Shown here one piece after another: positions 1-8,431 of a DNA stretch of 64,000 nucleotides; the first letter of the stretch is position 1, and every line of letters begins with the position of its first letter. A program made the position numbers and the translations under genes. The notes under the pieces are model-generated. The model was not told where the DNA came from. It saw nothing but the letters and a program-made list of their open reading frames with translations, and did no database searches. Source of the stretch: Nocardia brasiliensis ATCC 700358 (GTDB taxonomy: Bacteria > Actinomycetota > Actinomycetes > Mycobacteriales > Mycobacteriaceae); the NCBI RefSeq assembly GCF_000250675.2, contig NC_018681.1, forward strand, positions 5,704,001-5,768,000, written 5' to 3'.

Positions 1-396
1 ATCGCAGATGACTGGACCACTGCGACTATCCGCCTCAAGGTCAACAGGCTGAACCAGAACATCATGGGCGCAGCCTTCGGCGGATCACTGTCAGCAATGA
101 CCGGCCCCCTGTTCATGGTGCTGCTCATGCAGCAAATCGGCCCAGAGTATCGCGTGTGGGACACAGAAGGCACGATCAAGTTCATCCGCCCCGGCAAGGG
201 GACTTTGACATCGCGGGTCACTGTCCCGCCCGCTGTCGTCGAACAAATTCGAAACGAAACCGCCGACGGGGCAAAGTCTTTGACCTGGTTCGAGACCGAG
301 ATCATCGACGCCGGCGGCGCGACCGTGGCAGTAGCGCACCGGCAGGTCTATGCACGCAAGAAGCCAGCCCCCGAAAAAGATCATCGTTCGAAGTGA
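1..396 (+). CDS. DUF4442 / hotdog thioesterase-like protein, 3' part
   Basis: The reading frame is open from the first base of the window, so the 5' end lies outside. The visible 131 residues include NIMGAAFGGSLSAMTGP, which matches the helix region of hotdog-fold DUF4442/PaaI-like proteins, where a thioester substrate would sit, followed by beta strands (TIKFIRPGKGTLTSRVTV). The C-terminus is short and charged. Proteins of this family are usually about 150 residues, so only a small N-terminal part is missing. The internal ATG at 64 is probably not the true start, because the homologous part continues upstream of it. The substrate cannot be inferred. The 270 bases after the stop hold no gene that I can support. 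Confidence 0.75.
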   Translation: MADDWTTATIRLKVNRLNQNIMGAAFGGSLSAMTGPLFMVLLMQQIGPEYRVWDTEGTIKFIRPGKGTLTSRVTVPPAVVEQIRNETADGAKSLTWFETEIIDAGGATVAVAHRQVYARKKPAPEKDHRSK

Positions 397-666
397 CGCG
401 CGGTCTCCGCGACAAGTACCCGCTGGTCGGCGGAGCGGGGCCGGAGACTCGATCACCTTCGGTAGTGACGCGCGCACCTGCCTGATTCTTTCGGCGGAAT
501 TTCCCCCGGCCCATCGACACAGCTGCGCGCTTCGGGTTTCGCGTGGAAGCGCACCCGCCAGAACTGGACTCGAGGCAGCAGCCCGACTGCTCGAGCGCGC
601 GGTGCGGCGCGTCGAAGTCGCCCGGCGGGGTCGTGACCATGCCGGTGCCAGAGCGAAGGATCCTGG

Positions 667-2301
667 TCAGCGGACGAAACCTTTCGCGAGTCGTCGTAAA
701 CTCAACTGGGCCAGGAGCCGTTGGGTGAAATCGGTGAAGACGCCCTCGAATCGATGCAGTTCCCTGGCGATGGCTGCGTCGAGGTCCGCGGTGCGTATGA
801 GGGCGCCGTTTACAACGACGGCCGTCAGGTCCTTGTTGACGGACCAGGGCATATGGTGGGGATCGTTTCGGCTGATCAGGAGCTCTGCTCGCATTCCTGG
901 GCGGACTTTGCCGACCGTCGTCAGGCCGAGGGCCGACGCGGCTGTGGTGGTTGCCGCAGCGAAAGCTTCCCGGCGTGGTATCCCGGCTTGATCGAATGCG
1001 TGCAGTTCTCGGTGCAGCGCGACACCTGGAGCGACGAAGGGCTGTTGTGTGTCGGTGCCGAGCAGTATTGGAACTCCATCGGCGTGAAGTCGTGCGACAA
1101 GATCGCGTTTGCGATCAAGCGCACGACGGGCACGTTCGAAGTCGTCCCTGGAGATGTCGCGGTATGCAGGTAGCCCATGGTGAGGATGCCACATCACGCG
1201 TGAGTAGAACGGGGGCATCGCGAGTGCGGTCTCTTCCTGGAGTGCCTCGGGATACCGGTCGAGTTCGAGGATTCCCATCGTGACATCCAGAGTCGGTGTC
1301 AGTGTCAGTTGGTTTTCGATACTGGCTCGGCGGATGACATCGACGCGCCTGGAATCCACTGCGTGCCAGTCGATCGAACGATTGAGCACGTGGTCGCGGC
1401 GCAGACTCCTCGGCGGTGGAACACCGAACAGGTGTTGTGCGTCGGGCAATAACGCTTCGTCATGGCCGAGGCCGCTGGGCACGTGTCCGAGCACGCCCAG
1501 CCCTGCTTCCTGTGCGGCTTCACGCAGTGCGGCTACGCGGGGGAGGTCGATATTGTCGTACGACTTGACCCAGGTGGCGCCAAGGGTCAGTAGACGGTCG
1601 ACGATCTCTGTCGCTTGCTCAGGGTGGTCGTAGGAAAAGGCGTTGGGGAACCGTGCGGGTGCAGCGCCGACAAATCCGTAGGCATAGCGAATGTCAGGGC
1701 CGGGCAGTGCGCCGGAAATGACCCGGGAAAGGGCGGCGGGTATGGCCGTTCCGTCCGGATCGCCCGCGTCACGAACAATTGTGATCCCGTGTCGAAGTGT
1801 TTGAAGCAGAAACAAATCGGTGAGATGGAGCATATTGTCGGCTGGCATGTGGGTATGCATATCGATCAATGCACTGGTGACTACTGTTCCCCGCGCGTCG
1901 TCGATGACCGTCACATCGCCGGCCGCGAGTTGCCCGGACGGGCGAATCTCGTCCACCAGACGGTCACGGACGTAGACATCGACGTGTTCTTGATCGGGTT
2001 CATCGGCATGGGCGATCGTGACGTCCGGGAGCACGAATCGCCCGGTCAGCACCGGCACGATCGAATCGCGGGGCGTGACAGTTTCCGCCCACCGCGAGTA
2101 GCCGAGTCGCCGGAACGGCGTATCTCGCCGCAGGGGTGGTGCGGGCGTCGAACGCACAGCCGAGAGAGGAACGCTGCTACAACAGCCGTTGTGCAGGATG
2201 GTATGAATCGACCGGCGGAACTCCTCGTAACTACACTGCGGAGGGACGGACCAGGCTCGTGGAGAAGTCACGGCAGCCTCCTCTCGGAGCGGCCGAGCCA
2301 C
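667..2301 (-). CDS. Amidohydrolase family metal-dependent hydrolase
   Basis: Cytoplasmic metal-dependent hydrolase of the amidohydrolase superfamily (imidazolonepropionase/dipeptidase-like branch). The protein shows the HxH metal motif in SALIDMHTHMP, a candidate bridging lysine in WVKSYDN, a metal-ligand histidine in LGHVPSG and a catalytic aspartate in LLGTDTQQP. The C-terminal part (GKVRPGMRAELLISRNDP) is the usual small beta domain. The substrate is unknown. The first 80 residues of the longest frame look non-coding and lack a homologous core, so the true start may be a GTG near 2058, just before VLTGRFVLPDV. The gene lies just downstream of the M20 peptidase gene on the same strand, and the longest frame overlaps it by 34 bases. 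The pair probably forms an operon for degrading an acylated or cyclic amide. Confidence 0.8.
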   Translation of the reverse strand: MARPLREEAAVTSPRAWSVPPQCSYEEFRRSIHTILHNGCCSSVPLSAVRSTPAPPLRRDTPFRRLGYSRWAETVTPRDSIVPVLTGRFVLPDVTIAHADEPDQEHVDVYVRDRLVDEIRPSGQLAAGDVTVIDDARGTVVTSALIDMHTHMPADNMLHLTDLFLLQTLRHGITIVRDAGDPDGTAIPAALSRVISGALPGPDIRYAYGFVGAAPARFPNAFSYDHPEQATEIVDRLLTLGATWVKSYDNIDLPRVAALREAAQEAGLGVLGHVPSGLGHDEALLPDAQHLFGVPPPRSLRRDHVLNRSIDWHAVDSRRVDVIRRASIENQLTLTPTLDVTMGILELDRYPEALQEETALAMPPFYSRVMWHPHHGLPAYRDISRDDFERARRALDRKRDLVARLHADGVPILLGTDTQQPFVAPGVALHRELHAFDQAGIPRREAFAAATTTAASALGLTTVGKVRPGMRAELLISRNDPHHMPWSVNKDLTAVVVNGALIRTADLDAAIARELHRFEGVFTDFTQRLLAQLSLRRLAKGFVR

Positions 2302-3491
2302 CTACGCGCGGCGATCACCATGGCCTGCACGCCGGTGGTCAGTGTGGGTTCGATATCGGGAGCGAATTGTGATGAGTGGTTGGCTGGCAGATCCTCGAGT
2401 TTTCGGTTCTCGAGGGTGAATCCGCCCCAGAACCAGAAGACCGACGGTGCGCCGATTACGGCTCCGAAGACCCCGAAATCTTCGCTGCCGGTCACTGTCG
2501 GCATCGATATGACCGCTTCGTCGCCGAAATGATCTGCGAACGCAGCTCTGGTCGCCGCGGTGAATTCCGGATCATTGAAGACAGCCGGTACTTCGACTTG
2601 CCAGTCGAATTCGGGCTCACGCACTGAGCCCGATGCCAGGGCTTCCGCGCGAACAATTCGCTCGATCGAAGCGTGGATACGAGTACGGATCTGGCCATCG
2701 TAGGTTCGCACCGAGACGTCCAACTCCGCAGTATCGGGAATGACGTTACCCGCTGTACCGGCGTCTAATCGGCCGACGGTGACGACGGCTACTTCGCCGG
2801 GCGGCACCTCACGCGAAACGATGGTTTGCAGTCGTGTCACCACACTAGCGGCCATCACGACAGGATCGATCGACGCCTCCGGCCGTGAGCCGTGTGAACC
2901 ACGACCGTGCAGGGTGATGCGTACCCTGCTCACCGCCGCGGTGGTAGGCCCGCTGCTGAATCCGGTCATGCCCGCCGGCATAGGCGCGACATGCTGACCG
3001 AGGACGATGTCAGGTTTCGGGCATCGCTCGAAGAGTCCATCGTCGACCATGTTCTGCGCACCGCAGAGCAACTCCTCGGCTGGCTGGAAGACAAACACCA
3101 CCGTGCCTGACCATTCGGCGGTAGTACCAGCCAGCACGGTCGCTGCACCGATCAAACAGGTGGCGTGCATGTCGTGGCCACAGGCATGCATCACCGGTAC
3201 CTCACGACCCTCGTGATCGATGGCACGCTCAGTGCTCGCGTACGGGAGTTCGGTCATCTCTTCCACAGGCAACGCATCGATATCGGCCCGCAGCATCACG
3301 ACCGGCCCATCGCCGTTGCTCAGGACCCCGACCACGCCGGTACCACCGACCCCTGTCGTTACGGGGATACCGAGTTCGCGTAACTTCTCCGCGAGCAGAG
3401 CGGAAGTCGCGAACTCCATCAACGAAAGCTCTGGCGACTTGTGTAAACGCTTGTACAGGTCTGCCAGCACATCCGAATCGACATGCATCAT
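2268..3491 (-). CDS. M20 family amidohydrolase / metallopeptidase
   Basis: A 407-residue enzyme of the M20D (hippurate hydrolase / N-acyl-amino-acid amidohydrolase) family, which uses a metal centre to cleave an N-acyl or amide bond. It begins with a typical helix (LADLYKRLHKSPELSLME). It carries the first metal ligand pair in MHACGHDMHA, the catalytic acidic residues in FQPAEE, a central dimerization domain, and the C-terminal metal ligand region (TGSEDFGVFG). Length and domain order match the family, so it looks intact. It is the first gene of a two-gene minus-strand unit with the amidohydrolase. No dedicated regulator is seen next to it. Confidence 0.9.
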   Translation of the reverse strand: MMHVDSDVLADLYKRLHKSPELSLMEFATSALLAEKLRELGIPVTTGVGGTGVVGVLSNGDGPVVMLRADIDALPVEEMTELPYASTERAIDHEGREVPVMHACGHDMHATCLIGAATVLAGTTAEWSGTVVFVFQPAEELLCGAQNMVDDGLFERCPKPDIVLGQHVAPMPAGMTGFSSGPTTAAVSRVRITLHGRGSHGSRPEASIDPVVMAASVVTRLQTIVSREVPPGEVAVVTVGRLDAGTAGNVIPDTAELDVSVRTYDGQIRTRIHASIERIVRAEALASGSVREPEFDWQVEVPAVFNDPEFTAATRAAFADHFGDEAVISMPTVTGSEDFGVFGAVIGAPSVFWFWGGFTLENRKLEDLPANHSSQFAPDIEPTLTTGVQAMVIAARRWLGRSERRLP

Positions 3492-4344
3492 GAGCGGCCC
3501 ATACCGGTCGCGGTTCGGGCCGGTGCGAATTCAATGCCACGGAGGAATAGTTCGGACGAGGTCATAGTCGAATTCTTGCCCACTCCGCGCGGCAGATCCA
3601 GTGCCTAAGAGGACATATTAATTGCCCAAATGGCCAGTGAAAATGCGGACCCGCTGCCGCGTGTTCCTTGTCCTGATATAGTCTATTTTGGATGTTTGGC
3701 TTGCGAGGTACGAACGGTCTTGCGGGCGTGGGGAATCCATCGCTCGAAGTCTCCGCGCAGCCGAGCCTTGGAGACCGCCCCACCGCGGGCCCGTCCGGAA
3801 CCTGCACCGACCGGGTCCGAGACCGAATCAGCAAAGGGACTTGCGCATTCCTACGGTTGACGCCCCTGTGTTTACGACGCAGGTGAGGCTACCCCGTTGC
3901 AAACGCCGTGTAGTTGCGGCGTACACACTACGTGCCTATCCTGGGAGTGGTCCAATCTATCAGGATTCCCCGGCAATCGCGATTGCGATACGGGACCGTC
4001 TACGCCGCCAGGACAATCGGCACATACATATCGAAGTCGAAATGGCAGGATTGCACGAAATACAGCTCCAGAAGGGCTGCGATGCACCGAAGATAACGCG
4101 TCGATATCAGCGTCGGCGCCACAGGCAGGTAAATACATACTCTCAGTGCCGGAACTTCCCGTCGAACAGCCAGACGATACGACGGGATGGATCTACTGTA
4201 GAATTTCTTGCCGGCATTACTCTTCTTCTCTGAAGTTTGCTTCATATTTATTGAAAAGTTCGAATACTCCCATTTTTAACTTTTTTGAACCTCGGCGCGC
4301 CGCGGGCGTGGTCGACTTGATTCCTTGGAGCCTCGGCGTACCAG
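3492..4344. other. Intergenic region, no convincing gene
   Basis: About 850 bases without a supported gene. Frames open here are short and lack actinobacterial codon bias. The last 150 bases are noticeably richer in A and T than the surroundings, with T-runs near 4270-4285, which is compatible with a promoter region for what follows. This may mark the edge of transferred DNA. Confidence 0.4.
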
Positions 4345-4935
4345 ATGAGGACAAAAGGAGGACAAAGCACGTGGGCTGACGCTCGTACCGTGTTCGGGGC
4401 AGACGTGCACGAACACGGAGAAGAAGGTACGCAAGGAGAACACCGCACCCATGAACAGATTCATCCGCGCCGGTCAGCGCGCCGCGTCACAGATCATCTG
4501 GCGGACTTTCTCAATCTGGAGGAGATCACCGAGTACTTCGACACCCTGTACATGAACAACGCCGACAAGCTGAAGGTGTTCGCGCTACCCGCGAGTACGG
4601 CTCTGTCCACAGGCTGTCCACAAATTACCGCGATCGACCTGCTAAAAGCGCAGGTCGTAGGGGTACGTCGACTCAAGGCGCTCGGTGGTGCTCCCGCCCC
4701 TGCCGGGCGGCATCCTCGGCCAGGCTATTGCGGTGCTGACGACACGATTCGCGATCTACCTGAGGTTTTGCCGGGAGACAGGTATACGGCGCGGAGGGTT
4801 CGCCCCAGGCTCGCCTGGGGCTCGTGGGGGCTCGACTGCTCCGGTCGCGTCGGCGCCAGGGCTTACTCTCGCCACGTCGGCCGTTCGCGGCGGCCGGCGT
4901 CCCAAGCGGTGAACTGGGCCTGGGCCTGGTTCTGA
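4345..4935 (+). other. Doubtful open frame with a coding-like core
   Basis: Between about 4490 and 4620 this frame has the GC-rich third positions expected of a real gene and encodes an acidic helix-like stretch (DHLADFLNLEEITEYFDTLY) followed by residues rich in Ala, Ser, Thr and Pro with one Cys. The rest of the frame looks non-coding. A second short frame begins at an ATG at 4452 with MNRFIRAGQRAASQ and could be the original N-terminus joined by a frameshift. I do not recognise the family. It could be a decayed small gene, or a leader-plus-core style peptide whose maturation genes are not here. An AGGAGG-like site precedes 4370, but only a three-codon frame follows it. Confidence 0.2.
4802..4821. 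terminator. Short GC-rich hairpin
   Basis: Perfect 8-base arms GCCCCAGG / CCTGGGGC separated by four bases. No T-tract follows. It could be a weak factor-independent terminator for a transcript from the left. Confidence 0.35.
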
Positions 4936-4954
4936 GTTTCTTGGGTGCAATGCG

Positions 4955-4989
4955 GGCCCCCTGCCTCGTTCGCGGCGAGGCAGGGGGCC
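4955..4989. terminator. Strong 14-bp hairpin
   Basis: Perfect inverted repeat with arms GGCCCCCTGCCTCG (4955-4968) and its complement (4976-4989) and a 7-base loop. There is no U-tract, as is common for actinobacterial terminators. It lies in a region without a solid gene, so it probably ends transcription of the doubtful frame upstream or insulates the next gene. Confidence 0.55.
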
Positions 4990-5139
4990 GGGACAACCCG
5001 ATAACCCACCCCCAGCTCCGAGAGAGGGATCCAGGCCCGATGATGAGGGTAGCCACTCTGGGTGACACCTGTCGCCCACCCCATCCCATCGCAGGGTTTA
5101 CCTGCAACGTTTATCTCCAGCACCTGAACCGGGGTAGCC

Positions 5140-5556
5140 ATGGCTGACCCGATCCCGGGCGGAGAAAGGCGCACGGCGGGGAGATCTCCTCGGCTGCGGG
5201 CCGCGGCGAAAAGAGCCCGGGCGAAGAGGTGCACCAAGTGCGCCGCTGGTGGATCCAGGTGTCTGGCCGCCGCCCGCAGTGAGAGCCCGCCCGCCGGCGT
5301 CCTGGACTTCGCCGAGCGCAGCATCCGCCTCGTCTTCAGTTGCCGTGGCAGTTGGACTGCTGTCTGCCAGCTACTCGTACTGATCCTTGTCCCGCTGGCC
5401 GGTGTAGTCGCTGCGGTGGCTCTTGCCGTCCGACTCGCCGGACCTGGTTGGGCTGGTGCGCTCGGCGGCGTCAGTGCTGCGATCGGAATCGGCGTGGCCT
5501 TCTACAGACGGGCCCGGCAAACGGGCTCTCCCGCGGTAGTCACCGAAGCGGGGTGA
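5140..5556 (+). CDS. Hypothetical protein with two membrane segments
   Basis: A 138-residue frame whose second half encodes two hydrophobic helices (around QLLVLILVPLAGVVAAVALAV and ALGGVSAAIGIGVAF) separated by a short Gly/Pro loop. The N-terminal half is rich in Arg and Ala and looks like low-complexity or non-coding sequence, so the true start may be further in. No ribosome-binding site stands out before the ATG. I do not recognise a family. The gene sits just upstream of the orphan toxin fragment, and a link between them cannot be shown. Confidence 0.35.
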   Translation: MADPIPGGERRTAGRSPRLRAAAKRARAKRCTKCAAGGSRCLAAARSESPPAGVLDFAERSIRLVFSCRGSWTAVCQLLVLILVPLAGVVAAVALAVRLAGPGWAGALGGVSAAIGIGVAFYRRARQTGSPAVVTEAG

Positions 5557-5791
5557 GCTGACCGGGGCCCGTCGGGCTTATCCCGGGTCGCTGTGGTGTG
5601 GGATGCGTTCGTGCATGGTCAGCAGCAGGGCGCCGGATCCCGCGCGAATGTTCACCCCGACGCCAATTCTGCTGGTCGTCTCTGGCACGTGAGTTTTGCC
5701 CGATCGGTGGATCCGGTCCCACTGCCGACCGGGCTCGGGCCGGTCGGCGTCGCGGCGACGTGTGGTATTCGAGCCCGTCAAGGGCGAATGA
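5557..5791. other. Degenerate stretch before the toxin fragment
   Basis: No intact gene. The toxin frame can be followed back to about 5693 (VVFEPVKGE is readable directly upstream) but is interrupted by a TGA at 5789-5791. The upstream part of a larger toxin protein may therefore have been lost here by deletion and a nonsense change. Confidence 0.35.
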
Positions 5792-6112
5792 GGAGCGGGA
5801 CCGCGGGACGACGCGGACAAACTGGCCGAACGCATCGGTGGCCAGTCGCGAATGAAGTTCGGCAACGACCCCAGCGGACGAGAATTCGACGTCGTCAGCG
5901 ACGAATTCATCGGACAAGTAAAACCAGGCGGACAGCAACTCGGTTCAGCATTCAGAAATCAGGGCAAGGAGTCCTTTGAAGCAGCTCGAGCGACCGGCCG
6001 TAAGGTGTACTACCATTTCGACGGTGAACCGGGGCCAGGCGTGATCGACAAGCTGTACGAATACTCAGCACGGTACGGCGTCGACGTTGTCATCGACACC
6101 ACACCGTTCTGA
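5792..6112 (+). pseudogene. Orphan C-terminal toxin module (restriction-endonuclease-fold type)
   Basis: After a TGA at 5789 the frame reads ADKLAERIGGQSR, then KFGNDPSGREFDVVSDEFI, GQVKPG, and ends in YGVDVVIDTTPF. This pattern (a conserved D in EFDVVSD followed by the Q-x-K core) is what I know from the restriction-endonuclease-fold nuclease domains at the C-termini of actinobacterial polymorphic toxins. The N-terminal delivery part (WXG/LXG or RHS-type) is absent, and no start codon precedes the domain except an ATG at 5852 that would cut into it. I read it as a truncated or silent toxin cassette. The matching immunity gene begins 19 bases downstream, which is the expected order. The exact Tox-REase subfamily cannot be assigned by eye. 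Confidence 0.65.
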
Positions 6113-6131
6113 CCCGCGACCAGGAGGACGA

Positions 6132-6521
6132 GTGTTCGAGTACCACGGATGGCTCACCGTTCAATACGACGTCGAGTACGACGACCATGCCCAGATCGAA
6201 TCGACATACCAGGCCGTGGAGGCCCGGCTCGACGCCCTCGATACCGGTAGCGGTCTCGTCGACCTCCGGCGCGTCAATGGAAAAATTCAACTTCATTTCG
6301 CTGGATACACAAACCACCCACACTGGAGCGTACTGGACGGCTTCAAAGAAATCGGCAGCCTAGCGCCAGGCTCTTTCGGTACCCTGTGGATAAGAAATGA
6401 TGAAGACCCGAAACTCTACAACGAGTTTCAAATATTTGTCATGCGCCGCGGGCAAACATCAACGCAGAACGACACCCTTCTGTCCCCCTGCGTTCCACTG
6501 ATCGAGAACCAAGACGAATAA
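6132..6521 (+). CDS. Imm7-family immunity protein
   Basis: A 129-residue protein beginning with V/M-FEYHGWLTVQYD, the hallmark N-terminus of Imm7 immunity proteins, which bind and neutralise the cognate toxin in the cytoplasm of the producer. The GTG start at 6132 was chosen over the upstream ATG at 6087 because an AGGAGG sits four bases before it and because FEYHGW is the normal family start. The protein is acidic, as is usual for nuclease-neutralising partners. It lies 19 bases after the toxin fragment on the same strand. The gene looks intact although the toxin appears truncated, so it may protect against toxins of neighbouring strains. Confidence 0.75.
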   Translation: MFEYHGWLTVQYDVEYDDHAQIESTYQAVEARLDALDTGSGLVDLRRVNGKIQLHFAGYTNHPHWSVLDGFKEIGSLAPGSFGTLWIRNDEDPKLYNEFQIFVMRRGQTSTQNDTLLSPCVPLIENQDE

Positions 6522-6724
6522 CGATGGCGCGCTTCTCCCCTGCGGGATACTTCTCTTAGCTCTGCGGAGGTTCACCACACGGTGTGCGCCTCGTCGATCC
6601 GCAGGACGTGCCCGTCCTTTGACGTAGAACTCAAATTCGCCGCGCTATTGAGCGTGCTCGGCAGGTCCGAATCGACTCTTGCGACGGGCAAGGACGTTTA
6701 GGCTAGAAAGCCTGGAACTTCCCG

Positions 6725-6915
6725 ATGTCTACAGTACGGATCGGCATGTTGACGGTGACCATCAGCTGCATAGCGCTCGTCGTTTCTCTCGGCGCGGCGC
6801 TTGCGTCCTCCATGCTGGCGATCAGGCAACAACGCTTGTCGCGCAACGCAAACCATCTACCGACCATGGCCAGCATGATGACCGAGTTCAGATCCGTCAA
6901 ATTCCACGATCACCA
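6725..6915 (+). pseudogene. 5' fragment of a small membrane-anchored protein
   Basis: The frame starts MSTVRIGMLTVTISCIALVV, a single N-terminal membrane segment, and continues SSMLAIRQQRLSRNANHLPTM then MTEFRSVKF. This resembles actinobacterial proteins with one membrane helix followed by a cytoplasmic helical domain. After about residue 63 the frame becomes His/Asp-rich, runs out of codon bias and shows no continuation, so the gene appears frameshifted or truncated. Function unknown. Nothing further is recognisable up to 7190. Confidence 0.4.
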
Positions 6916-7189
6916 CGACCAAAACGACGATGAACACTCTCATCGATGTACTCAACCGAGCCACAAGCACATCGTGCATGACGAGAGGTGTTCGCACCCC
7001 AGGATCGGGCAGCGTCGCAGCAGAATCCACCGACTCGTCGGCACGGAGTGCGTGATTGGCCGCCACGCCCGGACGTAGCCACGACAGGCGGTAAGAGACC
7101 GCCCGGTCTGAATGAATGGCCGCACAGGCCGCCCGCCGCCCGTGCCAGGGATGACATACGTGCCATGGTATGGAAAAGGTGGCGGTGCA

Positions 7190-7477
7190 AGGGCTTACCG
7201 ATTGCGGATCGGTCGGGACGAACGGGCAGCCCGGGCCGAAGGCATCGCTGTGGGGATCGGATCGCGCCAAAATCTCAGGATCGCCGGCGTCGAAACGTTG
7301 CCGCAGCTGGATCATCGCGTCGTGGAAGAGTTGCTCCAATACGGAGTGTTCGCAGGCCTCTCGGTCCCGGGACAGACGCGATTGAAATGCTGTTCGGCGG
7401 ATACCAGCGCGCTCCAGGATGTGAACTCGAGCCGACGACGGGGACGAGATCAGCTCGGTAAGGGAATTCGCGCTCGG
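7190..7477 (-). pseudogene. TetR-type DNA-binding domain remnant
   Basis: Directly after the stop codon of the NmrA-like gene, in the same frame, the minus strand reads LTELISSPSSARVHILERAG, then IRRTAFQSRLSRDREAC and VLEQLFHDAMIQLRQRFDAG. The spacing and residues fit the helix-turn-helix of TetR regulators (RAG-x-x-RTF, then DREAC). No start codon or upstream helix 1 is present, and the C-terminal ligand domain fades out. It may be the remains of a regulator that was once fused to, or adjacent to, the NmrA-like gene. Confidence 0.35.
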
Positions 7478-8431
7478 CTAGGCGCTTGCGCGCAGCCAGT
7501 CTTCGAAGGTCATCAGCTCGGGATGGAGTTGACGTAGGTGCGCGAGGTTTCGATCGAGGCCGATGACGTCGCGTGCTTGGAAGAAGCGGAACATGGCCGC
7601 GTAGTCGTGGCCGACGCCGGGCATCGACGCGCGCAACGCGTCCGGGGGAATCGCGCGATACCGGCACGGCGTTCCGGTCACCCGCTCGACCGCCGCGGCT
7701 ATTTCGTCGCCGGTAAGGCTGTCGGCTATGACGGCGAGGTCGCGTGCGCCCCAACTCTGCCAGTGGCGGAACATGAAATCAGCGAACCACGCGATATCGT
7801 CCAGACCGATCAGCGGATACCGCCCATTGCCCAACGGAAGGGCGAACACCAGCCCGGATCGCCCGTCCGCAAGCAGGTCCTGCTGTGGCGCGAGCCGCTC
7901 GCGCAGGTTCTCGAAGTAGGGCGCCGTGGTCAGGATCGACACGTGCTCGCTGTACCAGCCGTCATCGACCTCGCGCATCATCTCGTCGGATCGCAGCATG
8001 TCGATGTGGGCGGCGACCGCGGCCTTCGCGTCGAAGTGCGGTACCGGGATGGACCCGCCGGTGCGGGTCACCGCGCTGTCGAGCGAGGACCAGAGGAAAC
8101 GTTCGACCCGCGCCGCTCGCGCGGCCTCCAGCACCGCTAACCCCCTGCGGTACTCACCGAGAACGCTTGCACCGGACCAGAAGTCGGTGTTGCAGAACAC
8201 CCACTCGACATCGGCGACGGCCGCGCGGATGCTGTCCGGATCATCCAGATCGCCCTGGCGAACGCGGACCCGGCCGCCGCCACCGGCCACCAATCCCGCG
8301 GCCTTGTCCGAGCGAGGATCGCGGGTGAGTACGGTGACCGTGTCACCGGGCGACCGAAGCAATCGCCGGACCACCGCGCCACCCATCGCGCCCGTGCCAC
8401 CGACGACAAGTGTCTCAACCATGATCAGCAC
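7478..8431 (-). CDS. NmrA-like NAD(P)-binding protein
   Basis: A 317-residue atypical SDR of the NmrA/HSCARG group with an N-terminal dinucleotide-binding motif (VVGGTGAMGG), a TRDPRS loop, and a DLDDPDSI region. These proteins act as redox sensors or quinone-type reductases in the cytoplasm. The usual catalytic Tyr-x-x-x-Lys is not evident, which fits NmrA proteins. The start could be the fourth residue (MVETLVVGG). The gene overlaps the upstream deacetylase gene by 17 bases, so the two are likely co-translated. The partner or substrate cannot be deduced from sequence alone. Confidence 0.85.
   Translation of the reverse strand: MLIMVETLVVGGTGAMGGAVVRRLLRSPGDTVTVLTRDPRSDKAAGLVAGGGGRVRVRQGDLDDPDSIRAAVADVEWVFCNTDFWSGASVLGEYRRGLAVLEAARAARVERFLWSSLDSAVTRTGGSIPVPHFDAKAAVAAHIDMLRSDEMMREVDDGWYSEHVSILTTAPYFENLRERLAPQQDLLADGRSGLVFALPLGNGRYPLIGLDDIAWFADFMFRHWQSWGARDLAVIADSLTGDEIAAAVERVTGTPCRYRAIPPDALRASMPGVGHDYAAMFRFFQARDVIGLDRNLAHLRQLHPELMTFEDWLRASA

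Noticed and set aside
667..1283. Plus-strand frames opposite the amidohydrolase gene
   Set aside because: They are shadows of a well-supported minus-strand enzyme and have no homologous features.
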